DNA of 64,000 nucleotides from Peptoniphilus vaginalis (GCF_900176605.1 NZ_FXLP01000002.1:89696-153695), one strand, 5' to 3'; positions 34,293 through 42,374 are shown, counted from the stretch's first letter. Program-made: numbers and translations. The notes: generated from the sequence alone by a model not told the origin.

Positions 34293-34484
34293 TATAAGTT
34301 AATAAATTTTTATAAAGTCAGAGACTTTTATGACAAAGTAAGATATTATAAGCTTATAAAGATTAATAAAGTCATAAATTTTTATAAAGTTATAATTTTT
34401 TATAAAGCCATAATTTCTTACGAGCTTATAAATTTTTATGATAAGAAGAGAATCCTATAAAGTCATAAATATTTATAAAATTTC
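34293..34484. repeat. 18-bp periodic AT-rich repeat array B (about 10 units)
   Basis: Units of 18 bases follow each other with few slips (one 20-base and one 19-base unit). Good copies are TATAAAGTTATAATTTTT (34383), TATAAAGCCATAATTTCT (34401) and TATAAAGTCATAAATATT (34456). The consensus is the reverse complement of array A at 4541-4684. The array lies between the thrS terminator and the rplU promoter. One + frame stays open for about 66 codons but has no start codon or ribosome site. Confidence 0.8.
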
Positions 34485-34513
34485 TTTACAAAGTTTGGTC
34501 CATGTGATAGAAT
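34485..34513 (+). promoter_or_regulatory. Promoter of rplU-prp-rpmA
   Basis: TTTACA (34485-34490) and TAGAAT (34508-34513) have 17-base spacing and TGA before the -10. It begins right where repeat array B ends. Confidence 0.75.
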
Positions 34514-34519
34514 ACATTG

Positions 34520-34592
34520 ATGTAACCGCACAGAATAGGTTTTAAACTTAGGTACCTAGGATGGCGAGTCTTGTAATGAGGAGGTGCTACAA
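34520..34592 (+). ncRNA. L21-type leader RNA
   Basis: The rplU leader contains AACCGCACAGAATAGGTTTT, a TAGGTACCTA palindrome and GATGGCGAGTCTTG, the pattern of the L21 leader found before rplU in many Firmicutes. It presumably allows feedback by ribosomal protein L21. The class was recognised by eye, without a covariance model. Confidence 0.65.
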
Positions 34593-34898
34593 ATGTACGC
34601 AATTATTGAAACAGGCGGAAAACAATACACTGTTGAAGCTGGTGACAAACTTAGAGTTGAAAAACTAGATGCAAAAGAAGGCGACGTTGTAACTTTTGAC
34701 AAGGTTGTTTTTGTATCAGGTGACGAGCCAAAAGTTGGTACTCCATATGTTGAGGGTGCTAAGGTTGAAGCTAAGGTATTAGCTCAAGCTAAGGCTAGAA
34801 AAGTTATTGTATATAAATACAAATCTAAGAAAAACGAAAGAAAGAAAAACGGACACCGTCAACCATACACTTTAGTTGAAATTTCAGGTATTAACTAA
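34593..34898 (+). CDS. rplU: Ribosomal protein bL21
   Basis: The ATG at 34593 follows GAGGAGGTG and gives 101 residues, the normal L21 length. [18 protein letters not shown] at the start and [21 protein letters not shown] near 75-95 are diagnostic. The stop overlaps the prp start (TAATG). Confidence 0.97.
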   Translation: MYAIIETGGKQYTVEAGDKLRVEKLDAKEGDVVTFDKVVFVSGDEPKVGTPYVEGAKVEAKVLAQAKARKVIVYKYKSKKNERKKNGHRQPYTLVEISGIN

Positions 34899-35236
34899 TG
34901 ACTAGGATTGACCTTTACAAAAAGGGCGATTATTACTATGGATTTAAGTCTTGTGGCCACGCAGAGGGAGAATTTGACAAACTTGTCTGCTCCAGCATAT
35001 CAACTCTCACTCAAACCCTATACTTTACCTTGATTGATAAGTTGGGAGTAAGTGAAAGTGACATTAGGGACTCACAGGGCGACGGAATGTTAAAAATAGA
35101 AATTTTAAAAAGTGATATTTTTAAAAGAAATGATATTCAAACTTGTTTTGAATTTATGATTAAGGGGATAGAACTCATTGACGAGGCCTATCCAGGATAT
35201 TTGACACTAAAGAAGGTGGAGGTGCAAAATGATTAA
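34898..35236 (+). CDS. prp: Ribosomal-processing cysteine protease Prp
   Basis: The 112-residue protein matches the Prp (YsxB) family: [10 protein letters not shown] near 15-24 contains the catalytic His, and [12 protein letters not shown] near 30-41 the catalytic Cys. Prp removes the N-terminal extension of L27 in Firmicutes, and the L27 encoded next has that extension. Its place between rplU and rpmA is conserved. Starts and stops overlap both neighbours. Confidence 0.95.
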   Translation: MTRIDLYKKGDYYYGFKSCGHAEGEFDKLVCSSISTLTQTLYFTLIDKLGVSESDIRDSQGDGMLKIEILKSDIFKRNDIQTCFEFMIKGIELIDEAYPGYLTLKKVEVQND

Positions 35237-35528
35237 ATTTGATTTATTGCTTTTTTCTTCAAAAAAGGGAGCAGGTTCTTCTAAGAACGGTCGTGACTCA
35301 AACTCAAAAAGACTTGGAGTTAAGAGAGGCGACGGACAATTTGTTCTAGCAGGTAACATCATCGTTAGACAAAGAGGAACTAAAATCCATCCAGGTGAAA
35401 ATGTAATGAGAGGGTCAGATGACACTTTATTTGCAACAGCTGATGGAATTTTAAGATTCACAACTAAGGGTAAGGGCGGAAAGAAATTCGCTAATGTTTA
35501 CCAAGAAGAAAAAGTTGAATTAGCATAA
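35229..35528 (+). CDS. rpmA: Ribosomal protein bL27 (precursor with cleavable N-terminus)
   Basis: The 99-residue protein has the L27 core [19 protein letters not shown] preceded by an extension [11 protein letters not shown]. Extensions of the form LxLFF/A are removed by Prp in Firmicutes; here the likely cut is after LLLF, exposing the conserved SSKKGAGS start. The gene overlaps prp by eight bases. A terminator follows. Confidence 0.97.
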   Translation: MIKFDLLLFSSKKGAGSSKNGRDSNSKRLGVKRGDGQFVLAGNIIVRQRGTKIHPGENVMRGSDDTLFATADGILRFTTKGKGGKKFANVYQEEKVELA

Positions 35529-35533
35529 AGATG

Positions 35534-35561
35534 AAGCAAGGGAAACCTTGCTTTTATTTTT
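35534..35561 (+). terminator. Intrinsic terminator after rpmA
   Basis: AAGCAAGG pairs with CCTTGCTT around GAAA-like loop bases, followed by a T-rich tract. Confidence 0.88.
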
Positions 35562-35645
35562 TTAAGAGTAAAGTCTAATTTTCACAAAGATTTTACATAT
35601 TTGATACAAGGTTCAAGTTTTCACTACAATTCTGTGCTAATTCTG

Positions 35646-35654
35646 TGATATAAT
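35646..35654 (+). promoter_or_regulatory. Extended -10 promoter for obgE
   Basis: TGA followed by TATAAT gives a perfect extended -10, about 20 bases before the obgE start. The -35 region is poor. Confidence 0.55.
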
Positions 35655-35675
35655 TTTAGAAAATGTGAGGTAAAA

Positions 35676-36944
35676 ATGTTTATAGATATAGCTAAAATTA
35701 AATTAAAAGCTGGAAAAGGTGGAGATGGCGCTGTCGCTTGGCGAAGAGAGAAATTCGAACCAGCAGGAGGACCAGCTGGTGGCGACGGAGGCAGAGGTGG
35801 CAATGTAATTGTAATGACAGACTCTGGACTTCACACTTTGATGGACTTTAGATACAAAAGAGAATACAAGGCCGAAAACGGACAAAACGGCATGAGCAAA
35901 TTAAAATTTGGAAAAGACGGAGAAGATATTGTCCTAAAGGTACCGGTGGGAACCCTAATTAGGGACGCTAATACTATGGGAGTTATCTATGACTTAAAGG
36001 AAAATGGCATGGCTGTAACTGTCTGCAAGGGTGGACGTGGTGGCATGGGTAATGCCAGGTTCAAGACTTCTACTAGACAGGCACCAGCCTTTGCCCAAGC
36101 AGGCAATATGGGAGAAGAAAGAGAGATAATATTAGAACTTAAACTCCTAGCTGATGTGGGACTTGTTGGTTTCCCTAACGTAGGTAAGTCAACCCTACTT
36201 TCCATAGTTACATCTGCCAGACCAAAGATTGCCAACTATCACTTTACAACCCTTACTCCAAACCTTGGCGTTGTAAAAATTGATGAAGGCGAATCCTTTG
36301 TTATAGCAGACATACCTGGACTTATTGAGGGAGCATCTGAAGGGATTGGTCTCGGTGACGAATTTTTAAAACACGTTGAGAGGACTGGAATCCTCATCCA
36401 CGTCCTAGATGTTTCTGGATCAGAACATAGGGACCCAGTTGAAGACTTCTACAAGATAAATGAAGAGCTTGTGAGATACAATGAAAAGCTGGGAGAAAAG
36501 AGACAAATTATTTTTGCCAACAAGACTGATGTACCAGGGGCAGAAGAAAATCTCAAGAAACTAAGAGAAGAACTTGGGGACAAGTATGAAATAATTGCCG
36601 GCTCCTGTGCCACAACAGAAAATGTAGACAAGCTAATGAAGGAAACCTACAGGCGACTTCAAGAAGTGGACTACACAGATTATGAAACCTACGACATAGA
36701 ACACGTAGAAGAAGTTAAGAGAGAAGAAGGTATCAGGGTCTATAAGGACCAAGGAGAATACTTTGTTGAAGGACCTTACATTGACAAGCTCCTTCGCTCT
36801 ACAAACTTCGATGATTACGATTCACTTAAATACTTCCAAGAAAACCTTAGAAAGAATAAGGTTGTAGAAAAGCTAGAAGAACTTGGAGCCCATGATGGGT
36901 GCTCAGTATTTATTGGCGAATACGAATTTGAATTTTTTGAATAA
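35676..36944 (+). CDS. obgE: GTPase ObgE/CgtA
   Basis: The 422-residue protein has three domains: the glycine-rich Obg fold (1-158), the G domain (about 159-330) with G1 GFPNVGKST, G3 DIPGLIEGASEG and G4 NKTD, and a C-terminal OCT domain (about 345-422) found in Firmicute Obg proteins. Obg takes part in 50S assembly and stress signalling. It follows rpmA, as in many genomes, and is followed closely by yhbY, nadD and yqeK. Confidence 0.96.
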   Translation: MFIDIAKIKLKAGKGGDGAVAWRREKFEPAGGPAGGDGGRGGNVIVMTDSGLHTLMDFRYKREYKAENGQNGMSKLKFGKDGEDIVLKVPVGTLIRDANTMGVIYDLKENGMAVTVCKGGRGGMGNARFKTSTRQAPAFAQAGNMGEEREIILELKLLADVGLVGFPNVGKSTLLSIVTSARPKIANYHFTTLTPNLGVVKIDEGESFVIADIPGLIEGASEGIGLGDEFLKHVERTGILIHVLDVSGSEHRDPVEDFYKINEELVRYNEKLGEKRQIIFANKTDVPGAEENLKKLREELGDKYEIIAGSCATTENVDKLMKETYRRLQEVDYTDYETYDIEHVEEVKREEGIRVYKDQGEYFVEGPYIDKLLRSTNFDDYDSLKYFQENLRKNKVVEKLEELGAHDGCSVFIGEYEFEFFE

Positions 36945-36956
36945 GCAGGTGATAGA

Positions 36957-37244
36957 ATGTTAACAGGAAAAGAGAGAGCCTACCTAAAGAGCCTTGCCCA
37001 CAATATGGACCCACTTATCCAACTGGGAAAAGATGGAATAAACCAAGGCTTTTTAAGTCAAATAGATAAACTTTTAGAAGACCATGAAATTGTAAAAATC
37101 AATGTCTTACAAAATGCACCAGTGGAAGTTGATGAAATTGTTGACGACATCCTTGATGCAACAGGAGCAGAATTTGTCCAAAAGATTGGCAAGAAGCTTA
37201 CAATTTATAGGGAATCTAAAGAAAATAAAAAAATAGAATTATAA
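36957..37244 (+). CDS. yhbY: Ribosome assembly RNA-binding protein YhbY
   Basis: The 95-residue protein is a single CRM domain: MLTGKERAYLKSLAHNMDPLIQLGKDGI near the start and the GxxG-like loop around it, then EIVKINVL and GKKLTIYR. Such proteins bind pre-50S particles. The order obgE-yhbY-nadD-yqeK is conserved in Firmicutes. The stop overlaps the nadD ATG. Confidence 0.93.
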   Translation: MLTGKERAYLKSLAHNMDPLIQLGKDGINQGFLSQIDKLLEDHEIVKINVLQNAPVEVDEIVDDILDATGAEFVQKIGKKLTIYRESKENKKIEL

Positions 37245-37852
37245 TGAAAAAGTACGGAATTTTTGGAGGCAGCTTTAACCCAATCCACTATGGTCACCTT
37301 ATGATATGTGAGTATATCAAGGAGGAGATGGGCCTGGATAAGGTAATTTTTATACCAACAGGCAACCCACCCCACAAGGACCTTGAGGTTTCAGCAAAGG
37401 ACAGGTATGAGATGGTTAGACTTGCCATCTCCCCAAACCCAGATTTTGAAATATCAGACATAGAGGCCACTAGGGTCAAGATGTCCTACACAGTAGACAC
37501 CATTAGGGAACTGAAAAAAATCTACAGAGAAGAAAAACTATACTTTTTGATAGGTTTGGATTCCATCTTCCAACTTAAGACTTGGATGAAGATAGGCGAC
37601 CTATCCAAGGAGATAGAATTCGTAGTAGCCCTAAGACCAGGCTACATTAACAAAGACGAAATAAATAGGGAGATAGACTTTTTAAGAGAAAACTTTGGGA
37701 CGAAGGTAAATCTTATAAATACTCCCCTCTATGAAATTTCTTCAACAGACCTAAGAGATAGGATCCGTGAGGGCAAGTCTCTAAGATATTTAATTCCAAA
37801 AAAAGTTCTAGATTATATAGAAGAAAGTGGGTTTTATAAAGGTGACCTATAA
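37244..37852 (+). CDS. nadD: Nicotinate-nucleotide adenylyltransferase
   Basis: The 202-residue protein has the nucleotidyltransferase motif GGSFNPIHYGHL near 6-17, PTGNPPHKD near 43, and the late ISSTDLRDRIREGKSLRYLIP motif. It converts nicotinate mononucleotide to deamido-NAD in NAD synthesis. The start overlaps yhbY by one base and the 3' end overlaps yqeK. Confidence 0.96.
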   Translation: MKKYGIFGGSFNPIHYGHLMICEYIKEEMGLDKVIFIPTGNPPHKDLEVSAKDRYEMVRLAISPNPDFEISDIEATRVKMSYTVDTIRELKKIYREEKLYFLIGLDSIFQLKTWMKIGDLSKEIEFVVALRPGYINKDEINREIDFLRENFGTKVNLINTPLYEISSTDLRDRIREGKSLRYLIPKKVLDYIEESGFYKGDL

Positions 37853-38408
37853 TTTAAAAAAATATGAAAAAGAAATACGTGACAGGATAGGCGAAAAAAG
37901 ATTTCTCCACACCTTAAGGGTTAGAGATACTGCCCTAGAACTTGCAAAGATTTATGAAGTAGATCAAGAAAAGGCAGAAGTGGCAGGATTTTTACACGAC
38001 TGTGCCAAGATAAGAGACCATGACGAGCTTATAAAGGCGGCAAAGGAAGCTGGACTTCTCCTAACAAAGGAAATGATCAAGGCACCACAAATCATCCACT
38101 CCTATCTTGGGGCTATCTATGCAAGAGACCTTTATGGGATAGAAGATGAGGACATCCTAAATGCCATCACCTATCACACAACAGGCAGGGTAAATATGTC
38201 AGACCTAGAAAAAATAATTTTCTTAGCAGATTACATCGAGCCTATGAGAAACTTTGATGGGGTGGAAAGGGCAAGACAACTTGCAAAGAATGACCTTGAC
38301 GCAGCCATGTATTTCGCACTAAATAACACATTAAAATTTTTAGTTGACCATGACACTTACATAGTGCCAACAACAGTAACAGCTAGAAATTATTATAAGG
38401 AGTGTTGA
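37842..38408 (+). CDS. yqeK: HD-domain bis(5'-nucleosyl)-tetraphosphatase, symmetrical (YqeK)
   Basis: The HD hydrolase of about 188 residues shows RFLHTLRVRDTALEL and AGFLHDCAKIRDHDEL with the HD pair, then HSYLGAIYARDLYG and AITYHTTGRVNM with further metal ligands, the YqeK pattern. YqeK cleaves Ap4A to ADP in Gram-positive bacteria. The start is uncertain: GTG at 37842 fits homologue length best, while an in-frame GTG at 37827 would add five residues. Both overlap nadD and neither has a strong ribosome site. Confidence 0.9.
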   Translation: MTYNLKKYEKEIRDRIGEKRFLHTLRVRDTALELAKIYEVDQEKAEVAGFLHDCAKIRDHDELIKAAKEAGLLLTKEMIKAPQIIHSYLGAIYARDLYGIEDEDILNAITYHTTGRVNMSDLEKIIFLADYIEPMRNFDGVERARQLAKNDLDAAMYFALNNTLKFLVDHDTYIVPTTVTARNYYKEC

Positions 38409-38412
38409 ATCC

Positions 38413-39291
38413 TTGAAAACTTTTTTTAAAGCCTTTTTTACAACAATAATATTAATACTAATACTTGCCCTTGCAGGAGTAGCAGGCTACTTCTACTTCT
38501 TTGAAGACGAAGATGCTGACAAGATAGACCAAGGAGGGGAAGACCTACAATTCTTGATGCTGGGAGTAGACTCCCTTGATGCAAAGAAAGCAGACAATGC
38601 AAGGTCCGACACAATAATGGTAGTCAACCTAGACGGCAAGACTGGAAAAGTAAATATAATTTCAATCCCAAGAGACACCTACACAAAGATAAAGGGTTAC
38701 AAAAAGACAAAAATCAACCATTCATTTAAGTTTGGTGGAAGCGAACTTACCCTTGACACAGTTAACAAACTCCTTGGAACAGATATAAAATATTACGTTA
38801 CAGTGGACTATAGGTTTGTAGAAGACGTGGTAAATAAAATCGGTGGAGTAGAAGTTGACGTCCCAATAGATATGAAATACAAGGACCCAACAGCAGACCC
38901 ACCACTAACAATAGACATAAAGGCAGGAAGGCAAAACCTAATGGGCTACGATGCCATAGGATTTTTGAGATTTAGGAAGGGATACAAGAATGCCGACCTT
39001 GGTAGAGTAAAGGCACAACAACAATTTATGTCAGCCATCCTCTCAAAGATGAAAGATCCAAAGACCCTAGTCAAGGCACCACTCCTACTTTCGTCCTATG
39101 TATCTTACACAGAAAACAACATACCTGTAAAGAAACTTATAAAAATCGCAGCAAAAATGCGTCACGTGACAAGTGAAGACATAGTTACTAACACCCTACC
39201 AGGAGCACCAAAATATATGGGAGGAGTTTCCTACTTCATACCAAATGAAAACAAAATACAAGTAATGTTATTGGAAAATAATTTTAAATAG
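38413..39291 (+). CDS. LytR-CpsA-Psr (LCP) family protein
   Basis: Translation starts at TTG 38413, nine bases after AAGGAG. The 292-residue protein has one N-terminal membrane helix (about 5-27) and an extracellular LCP domain with LMLGVDS, NARSDTIMVVNLDGKTGKVNIISIPRDTY-type motifs and FLRFRKGYKNADLGRVKAQQQF. These include the Arg and Asp residues that bind polyprenyl pyrophosphate. LCP enzymes attach glycopolymers to peptidoglycan or proteins. It is linked to the nadD-yqeK-rsfS group, as is common. Confidence 0.93.
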   Translation: MKTFFKAFFTTIILILILALAGVAGYFYFFEDEDADKIDQGGEDLQFLMLGVDSLDAKKADNARSDTIMVVNLDGKTGKVNIISIPRDTYTKIKGYKKTKINHSFKFGGSELTLDTVNKLLGTDIKYYVTVDYRFVEDVVNKIGGVEVDVPIDMKYKDPTADPPLTIDIKAGRQNLMGYDAIGFLRFRKGYKNADLGRVKAQQQFMSAILSKMKDPKTLVKAPLLLSSYVSYTENNIPVKKLIKIAAKMRHVTSEDIVTNTLPGAPKYMGGVSYFIPNENKIQVMLLENNFK

Positions 39292-39299
39292 GAGGTAAC

Positions 39300-39644
39300 A
39301 TGACAACTCAAGAAAAATTAGACATTATCGTAAAATCTTGTGAAGACAAGAAGGGGATTGACATCAAGGTCCTAGACATTAAGGGCATGACATCAATCGC
39401 AGACTACTTCGTAATAGTAAGTGGTAACTCATCATCACAAGTTGATGCCCTAGCAAGAGAAATTGACGAAAAATTATCTGAAAAGGGTGAAGAACCACAA
39501 AATCAAGAAGGTAAAAATTCATCAAGGTGGATAATCTTAGACTTTGGCGATATAATAGTACATGTATTCCACAAGGATGAAAGAGAATACTACAATCTAG
39601 AAAGATTGTGGGAAGAAAACCACGAAACAAAAGAGGAGGAATAA
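39300..39644 (+). CDS. rsfS: Ribosome silencing factor RsfS
   Basis: The 114-residue protein matches RsfS (YbeB/Iojap): DIKVLDIKGMTSIADYFVIVSGNSS near 20-44, SSRWIILDFGDIIVHVFHKDEREYYNLERLW near 75-105. It binds L14 on the 50S subunit and blocks subunit joining under starvation. TAGGAGGTAAC precedes the ATG. Confidence 0.95.
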   Translation: MTTQEKLDIIVKSCEDKKGIDIKVLDIKGMTSIADYFVIVSGNSSSQVDALAREIDEKLSEKGEEPQNQEGKNSSRWIILDFGDIIVHVFHKDEREYYNLERLWEENHETKEEE

Positions 39645-39649
39645 TAATT

Positions 39650-40027
39650 ATGGTAAAAACATTACACACAGACAAGGCACCAGCAGCAGTGGGACCTTAT
39701 TCACAAGCAACAGAAGTTAACGGATTTATATTCACATCAGGACAACTTCCATTAGTTCCAGAAACAGGGGAACTAATCACTGATGACATCAAAAAAGCAA
39801 CAGCAAGAAGTCTTGACAACATCAAGGCAATCCTAGAAGAAGCAGGCTCAAGCCTAGACAAGGTTGTAAAAGTTAACATCTTCCTAGACGATGTAAATGA
39901 CTTTGCAGCAGTAAACGAAGTATATTCAGAATACTTCGCAAACCACAAACCAGCAAGATCTTGCGTAGAAGTAGCAAAGCTACCAAAGGGTGGCCTTCTA
40001 GAAATCGAAGCAATAGCAGTAAAATAA
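39650..40027 (+). CDS. ridA: RidA family enamine/imine deaminase
   Basis: The ATG at 39650 follows GAGGAGG and gives 125 residues, the usual length. The family signature is clear: KAPAAVGPYSQATEVNG at the start, RSLDNIKAILEEAGSSLDKVVKVNIFL, and the active Arg in PARSCVEVAKLPKGGLLEIEAIA. RidA removes reactive enamines made by PLP enzymes. A terminator follows. Confidence 0.95.
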   Translation: MVKTLHTDKAPAAVGPYSQATEVNGFIFTSGQLPLVPETGELITDDIKKATARSLDNIKAILEEAGSSLDKVVKVNIFLDDVNDFAAVNEVYSEYFANHKPARSCVEVAKLPKGGLLEIEAIAVK

Positions 40028-40033
40028 TTTCTA

Positions 40034-40060
40034 AAGAGGACCCGAGAGGGTTCTTTTTTT
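40034..40060 (+). terminator. Intrinsic terminator after ridA
   Basis: AAGAGGACCC pairs with GGGTTCTTTT (some G-U pairs) around GAGA and ends in a T-run. Confidence 0.85.
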
Positions 40061-40075
40061 AATAACGAGGTAGAC

Positions 40076-40366
40076 ATGAAAGAAATAAATGTTAACGAGA
40101 TAGACAGGGTCGTGGATCCGATAGTTATAGATGTGAGGGAAGACTACGAGCTAGAAGAAACAGGCACTATAAAGGGCGCCATCCACATCCCCATGAATGA
40201 AGTCCCAAATAGACTGGGCGACATACCAAAAGACAGAGAAGTCTATATCCTCTGCAGGTCAGGAGTGAGGTCCTACAACGTAGCAAAATATCTAAACCAA
40301 ATAGGATATGAAGCCATAAACCTTGATGGCGGCATAATAAACTACAAGGGCGACTTGGTTAAGTAA
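40076..40366 (+). CDS. Rhodanese-like domain protein
   Basis: The 96-residue protein is a single rhodanese domain: PIVIDVREDYELEETGTIKGAIHIPMNEV near 16-44 and the active loop YILCRSGVRSYNVA near 60 with the catalytic cysteine. Stand-alone rhodaneses carry persulfide sulfur in trafficking; the partner is unknown. AACGAGG precedes the ATG. It lies between two terminators, so it may depend on read-through or on an unseen promoter. Confidence 0.92.
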   Translation: MKEINVNEIDRVVDPIVIDVREDYELEETGTIKGAIHIPMNEVPNRLGDIPKDREVYILCRSGVRSYNVAKYLNQIGYEAINLDGGIINYKGDLVK

Positions 40367-40372
40367 GTAGTA

Positions 40373-40444
40373 AAAACTTGCAAGTTAATATAAAATTACA
40401 AGTTAATATAAAATAAGAAATTAATAAAAAATTTTAAGTTAATA
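40373..40444. repeat. 18-bp periodic repeat array C1 (4 units)
   Basis: Four exact 18-base units follow one another: AAAACTTGCAAGTTAATA, TAAAATTACAAGTTAATA, TAAAATAAGAAATTAATA and AAAAATTTTAAGTTAATA. The orientation is that of array A. A hairpin follows directly and then array C2 in the opposite orientation. Confidence 0.8.
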
Positions 40445-40454
40445 GAAAGTAAAC

Positions 40455-40485
40455 AAATCCCACAGGAAAAGTCTTGTGGGATTTT
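40455..40485 (+). terminator. Terminator-like hairpin between repeat arrays C1 and C2
   Basis: AAATCCCACA (40455-40464) and TGTGGGATTT (40475-40484) form a perfect ten-base-pair stem followed by T residues. It can end the rhodanese transcript. Confidence 0.85.
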
Positions 40486-40525
40486 TGCGTGGAACTTTTG
40501 ACTTCTTATTAAGTAATACTTTCTT

Positions 40526-40651
40526 GCAGAGTTAAGATTTCCTATTAACGTAATAGCTTTCTACAACTTTATAATTTTTTACGGCTCTGTGATTATTTAC
40601 AAACTCATAATATTTTAAGTAAATGTCAATCTTATAAACTTTTTAATATTT
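40526..40651. repeat. 18-bp periodic repeat array C2 (about 7 units, diverged)
   Basis: Units such as TACAACTTTATAATTTTT (40562), TACGGCTCTGTGATTATT (40580) and TACAAACTCATAATATTT (40598) keep the 18-base period. The orientation is that of array B and opposite to C1, so the two arms are inverted around the hairpin at 40455-40485. Confidence 0.65.
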
Positions 40652-40655
40652 TTTG

Positions 40656-40664
40656 TGTTATAAT
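40656..40664 (+). promoter_or_regulatory. Extended -10 promoter of the DEAD-box gene
   Basis: TGT followed by TATAAT gives an extended -10; no good -35 is seen. The transcript should start near 40671 and so contain the hairpin at 40686-40704. Confidence 0.6.
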
Positions 40665-40685
40665 GTCTTAAGAAAGAACTTGAAG

Positions 40686-40712
40686 GACCGAGGGAATCTC
40701 GGTCTTTTTTTT
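40686..40712 (+). terminator. Leader hairpin/attenuator before the DEAD-box gene
   Basis: GACCGAG (40686-40692) pairs with CTCGGTC (40698-40704), followed by eight T residues. It lies between the predicted promoter and the start codon, so it may stop most transcripts early or act as a regulated attenuator. Confidence 0.8.
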
Positions 40713-40739
40713 ATTTTTAAAATAGATTAGGAGAATATA

Positions 40740-42374
40740 TTGAGATTTTGTGATTTAAATTTATCAAAGGAAGTTTTGCAAGCAATTGATGACATGAGTT
40801 TTGAAAGTCCATCTGAGGTCCAAGAGGGAACTATACCTCTTATCTTAGAAGGTCGTGATGTCCTTGCCCAAGCCCAAACTGGTACTGGTAAGACTGCTTC
40901 TTTTGGGATACCAATGATCGAAGGAATAGAAGATAAGAGCTATGACTTGCAGGGACTTGTTCTTGTACCAACAAGGGAGCTTGCAAGACAGGTTTCTGAT
41001 GAGTTGAAAAAGTTAGCCAAGTATAAAAAGTTCATCAAGATTGTGCCTATTTATGGTGGTGCTGATATGAGTAAGCAACTTCGTGACCTTAAGAAGGGCG
41101 CTGACATTGTAGTTGGAACTCCGGGAAGGGTCATGGACCACATGAAGAGAAAGACTATTGTGCTTGATGACTTAAAGTTTTTGACTCTTGATGAGGCTGA
41201 CGAGATGTTTGATATGGGCTTTAGGGATGATATGAAGACTATTATCGAGCAGACCAACCCTCATAGGCAAACTTTATTTTTCTCGGCAACTTTTGACAAC
41301 AACATCAAGGAATTTTCTAGACTTTATCAAGATAATCCTGCCAGGGTGATTATTGAAAAGAAGGAACTTACTGCAGAAAAGATTGAGCAATTTTATCTTG
41401 AGCTTAACAGGAATATGAAGACAGAAATTTTAAACAGACTCATCCTCATCCACAAGCCAAAGAAGTCTATTATCTTCTGCAACACTAAGAGGATGGTGGA
41501 ATCTCTCGAGGTTGAGATTGCTCAAAGGGGTTACAAGGTTGACTCCCTTCACGGAGACATGCGTCAGTCATCAAGGGATAATGTTATGAAGAAGTTTAGA
41601 AATGGGACTATTGATGTCTTAATTGCCACTGATGTTGCTGCTCGTGGTCTTGATGTGTCTGACATCGACCTTGTCTTTAACTATGACTTGCCACAGCAAG
41701 CTGAGTATTATGTTCACAGGATTGGACGTACTGCAAGGGCTGGCAAGAAGGGAGCATCTTTTACCTTTGTAACTAGCAAGGACTATCCAAAGTTTAGGGA
41801 AATCGAAAAGTATGCAAACATAAAGATGGAAAAGATGAAGCTACCTACTAAGGCTGATGTTGAGAGGGAGAGTCTTGACAATCTCTTTGACAAGGTCAAG
41901 AAAAATATAATAAGAGCTGAGGACCAAGAGAACTACACAGAAGTTTTAAACAAACTATTGGCTGAGGGCAACAGCCTCTACGATATTACTGCATCTCTTC
42001 TAAAGATGGTGAATGAGTCATCTAACAAGACAAAGATAAAGAATCTTGATAGGGTTGACTATGGTAAGAAGTTTGAAATGTCTAAGAAGTCTGACTCTTC
42101 TAAGAGGAAGTCCAAGGACAAGGGCATGAAAAAAATTAAGGGGCCAAAGATTTTTATTAACAAGGGCAAGAGAGACGACCTTGACTCTCGTGATATCATT
42201 AAGTTCCTTGGCAAGTACACTAATCTTACACCTAGCGATATTGGGAGGATTAATATTATGCCAAACTTCAGCTTCGTAGAAATTCCAAAAAATATGATTA
42301 AGGATGCCATAAGAGATATTGATGGAAAGAATCTTAAGGGCAAGTCTATTAAGGCAGAGTATTCTGAAAAATAA
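40740..42374 (+). CDS. DEAD-box ATP-dependent RNA helicase with DbpA-type C-terminal domain
   Basis: Translation starts with TTG at 40740, seven bases after AGGAG. The 544-residue protein has all helicase motifs: Q motif near 25, AQTGTGKT near 46, PTRELA, DEAD near 153, SAT near 184, TDVAARGLD near 298 and HRIGRTARAG near 324. A basic linker (about 445-465) precedes a DbpA-type RNA-binding domain at about 470-544 (RDIIKFLGKYTNLTPSDIGRINIMPNFSFVEIP). Such helicases act in 50S assembly and cold adaptation. Its terminator was split by an IS3-family element. Confidence 0.94.
   Translation: MRFCDLNLSKEVLQAIDDMSFESPSEVQEGTIPLILEGRDVLAQAQTGTGKTASFGIPMIEGIEDKSYDLQGLVLVPTRELARQVSDELKKLAKYKKFIKIVPIYGGADMSKQLRDLKKGADIVVGTPGRVMDHMKRKTIVLDDLKFLTLDEADEMFDMGFRDDMKTIIEQTNPHRQTLFFSATFDNNIKEFSRLYQDNPARVIIEKKELTAEKIEQFYLELNRNMKTEILNRLILIHKPKKSIIFCNTKRMVESLEVEIAQRGYKVDSLHGDMRQSSRDNVMKKFRNGTIDVLIATDVAARGLDVSDIDLVFNYDLPQQAEYYVHRIGRTARAGKKGASFTFVTSKDYPKFREIEKYANIKMEKMKLPTKADVERESLDNLFDKVKKNIIRAEDQENYTEVLNKLLAEGNSLYDITASLLKMVNESSNKTKIKNLDRVDYGKKFEMSKKSDSSKRKSKDKGMKKIKGPKIFINKGKRDDLDSRDIIKFLGKYTNLTPSDIGRINIMPNFSFVEIPKNMIKDAIRDIDGKNLKGKSIKAEYSEK

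Noticed and set aside
34257..34457. An open + strand frame of about 66 codons through repeat array B, spelling a repeated FYKVIN-like pattern
   Set aside because: It has no start codon or ribosome site, and the matching frames in the other arrays contain stops. It is a by-product of the 18-base period.
34293..34484. Possible CRISPR array
   Set aside because: Units are directly adjacent 18-mers without spacers, diverged, and no cas genes are present.
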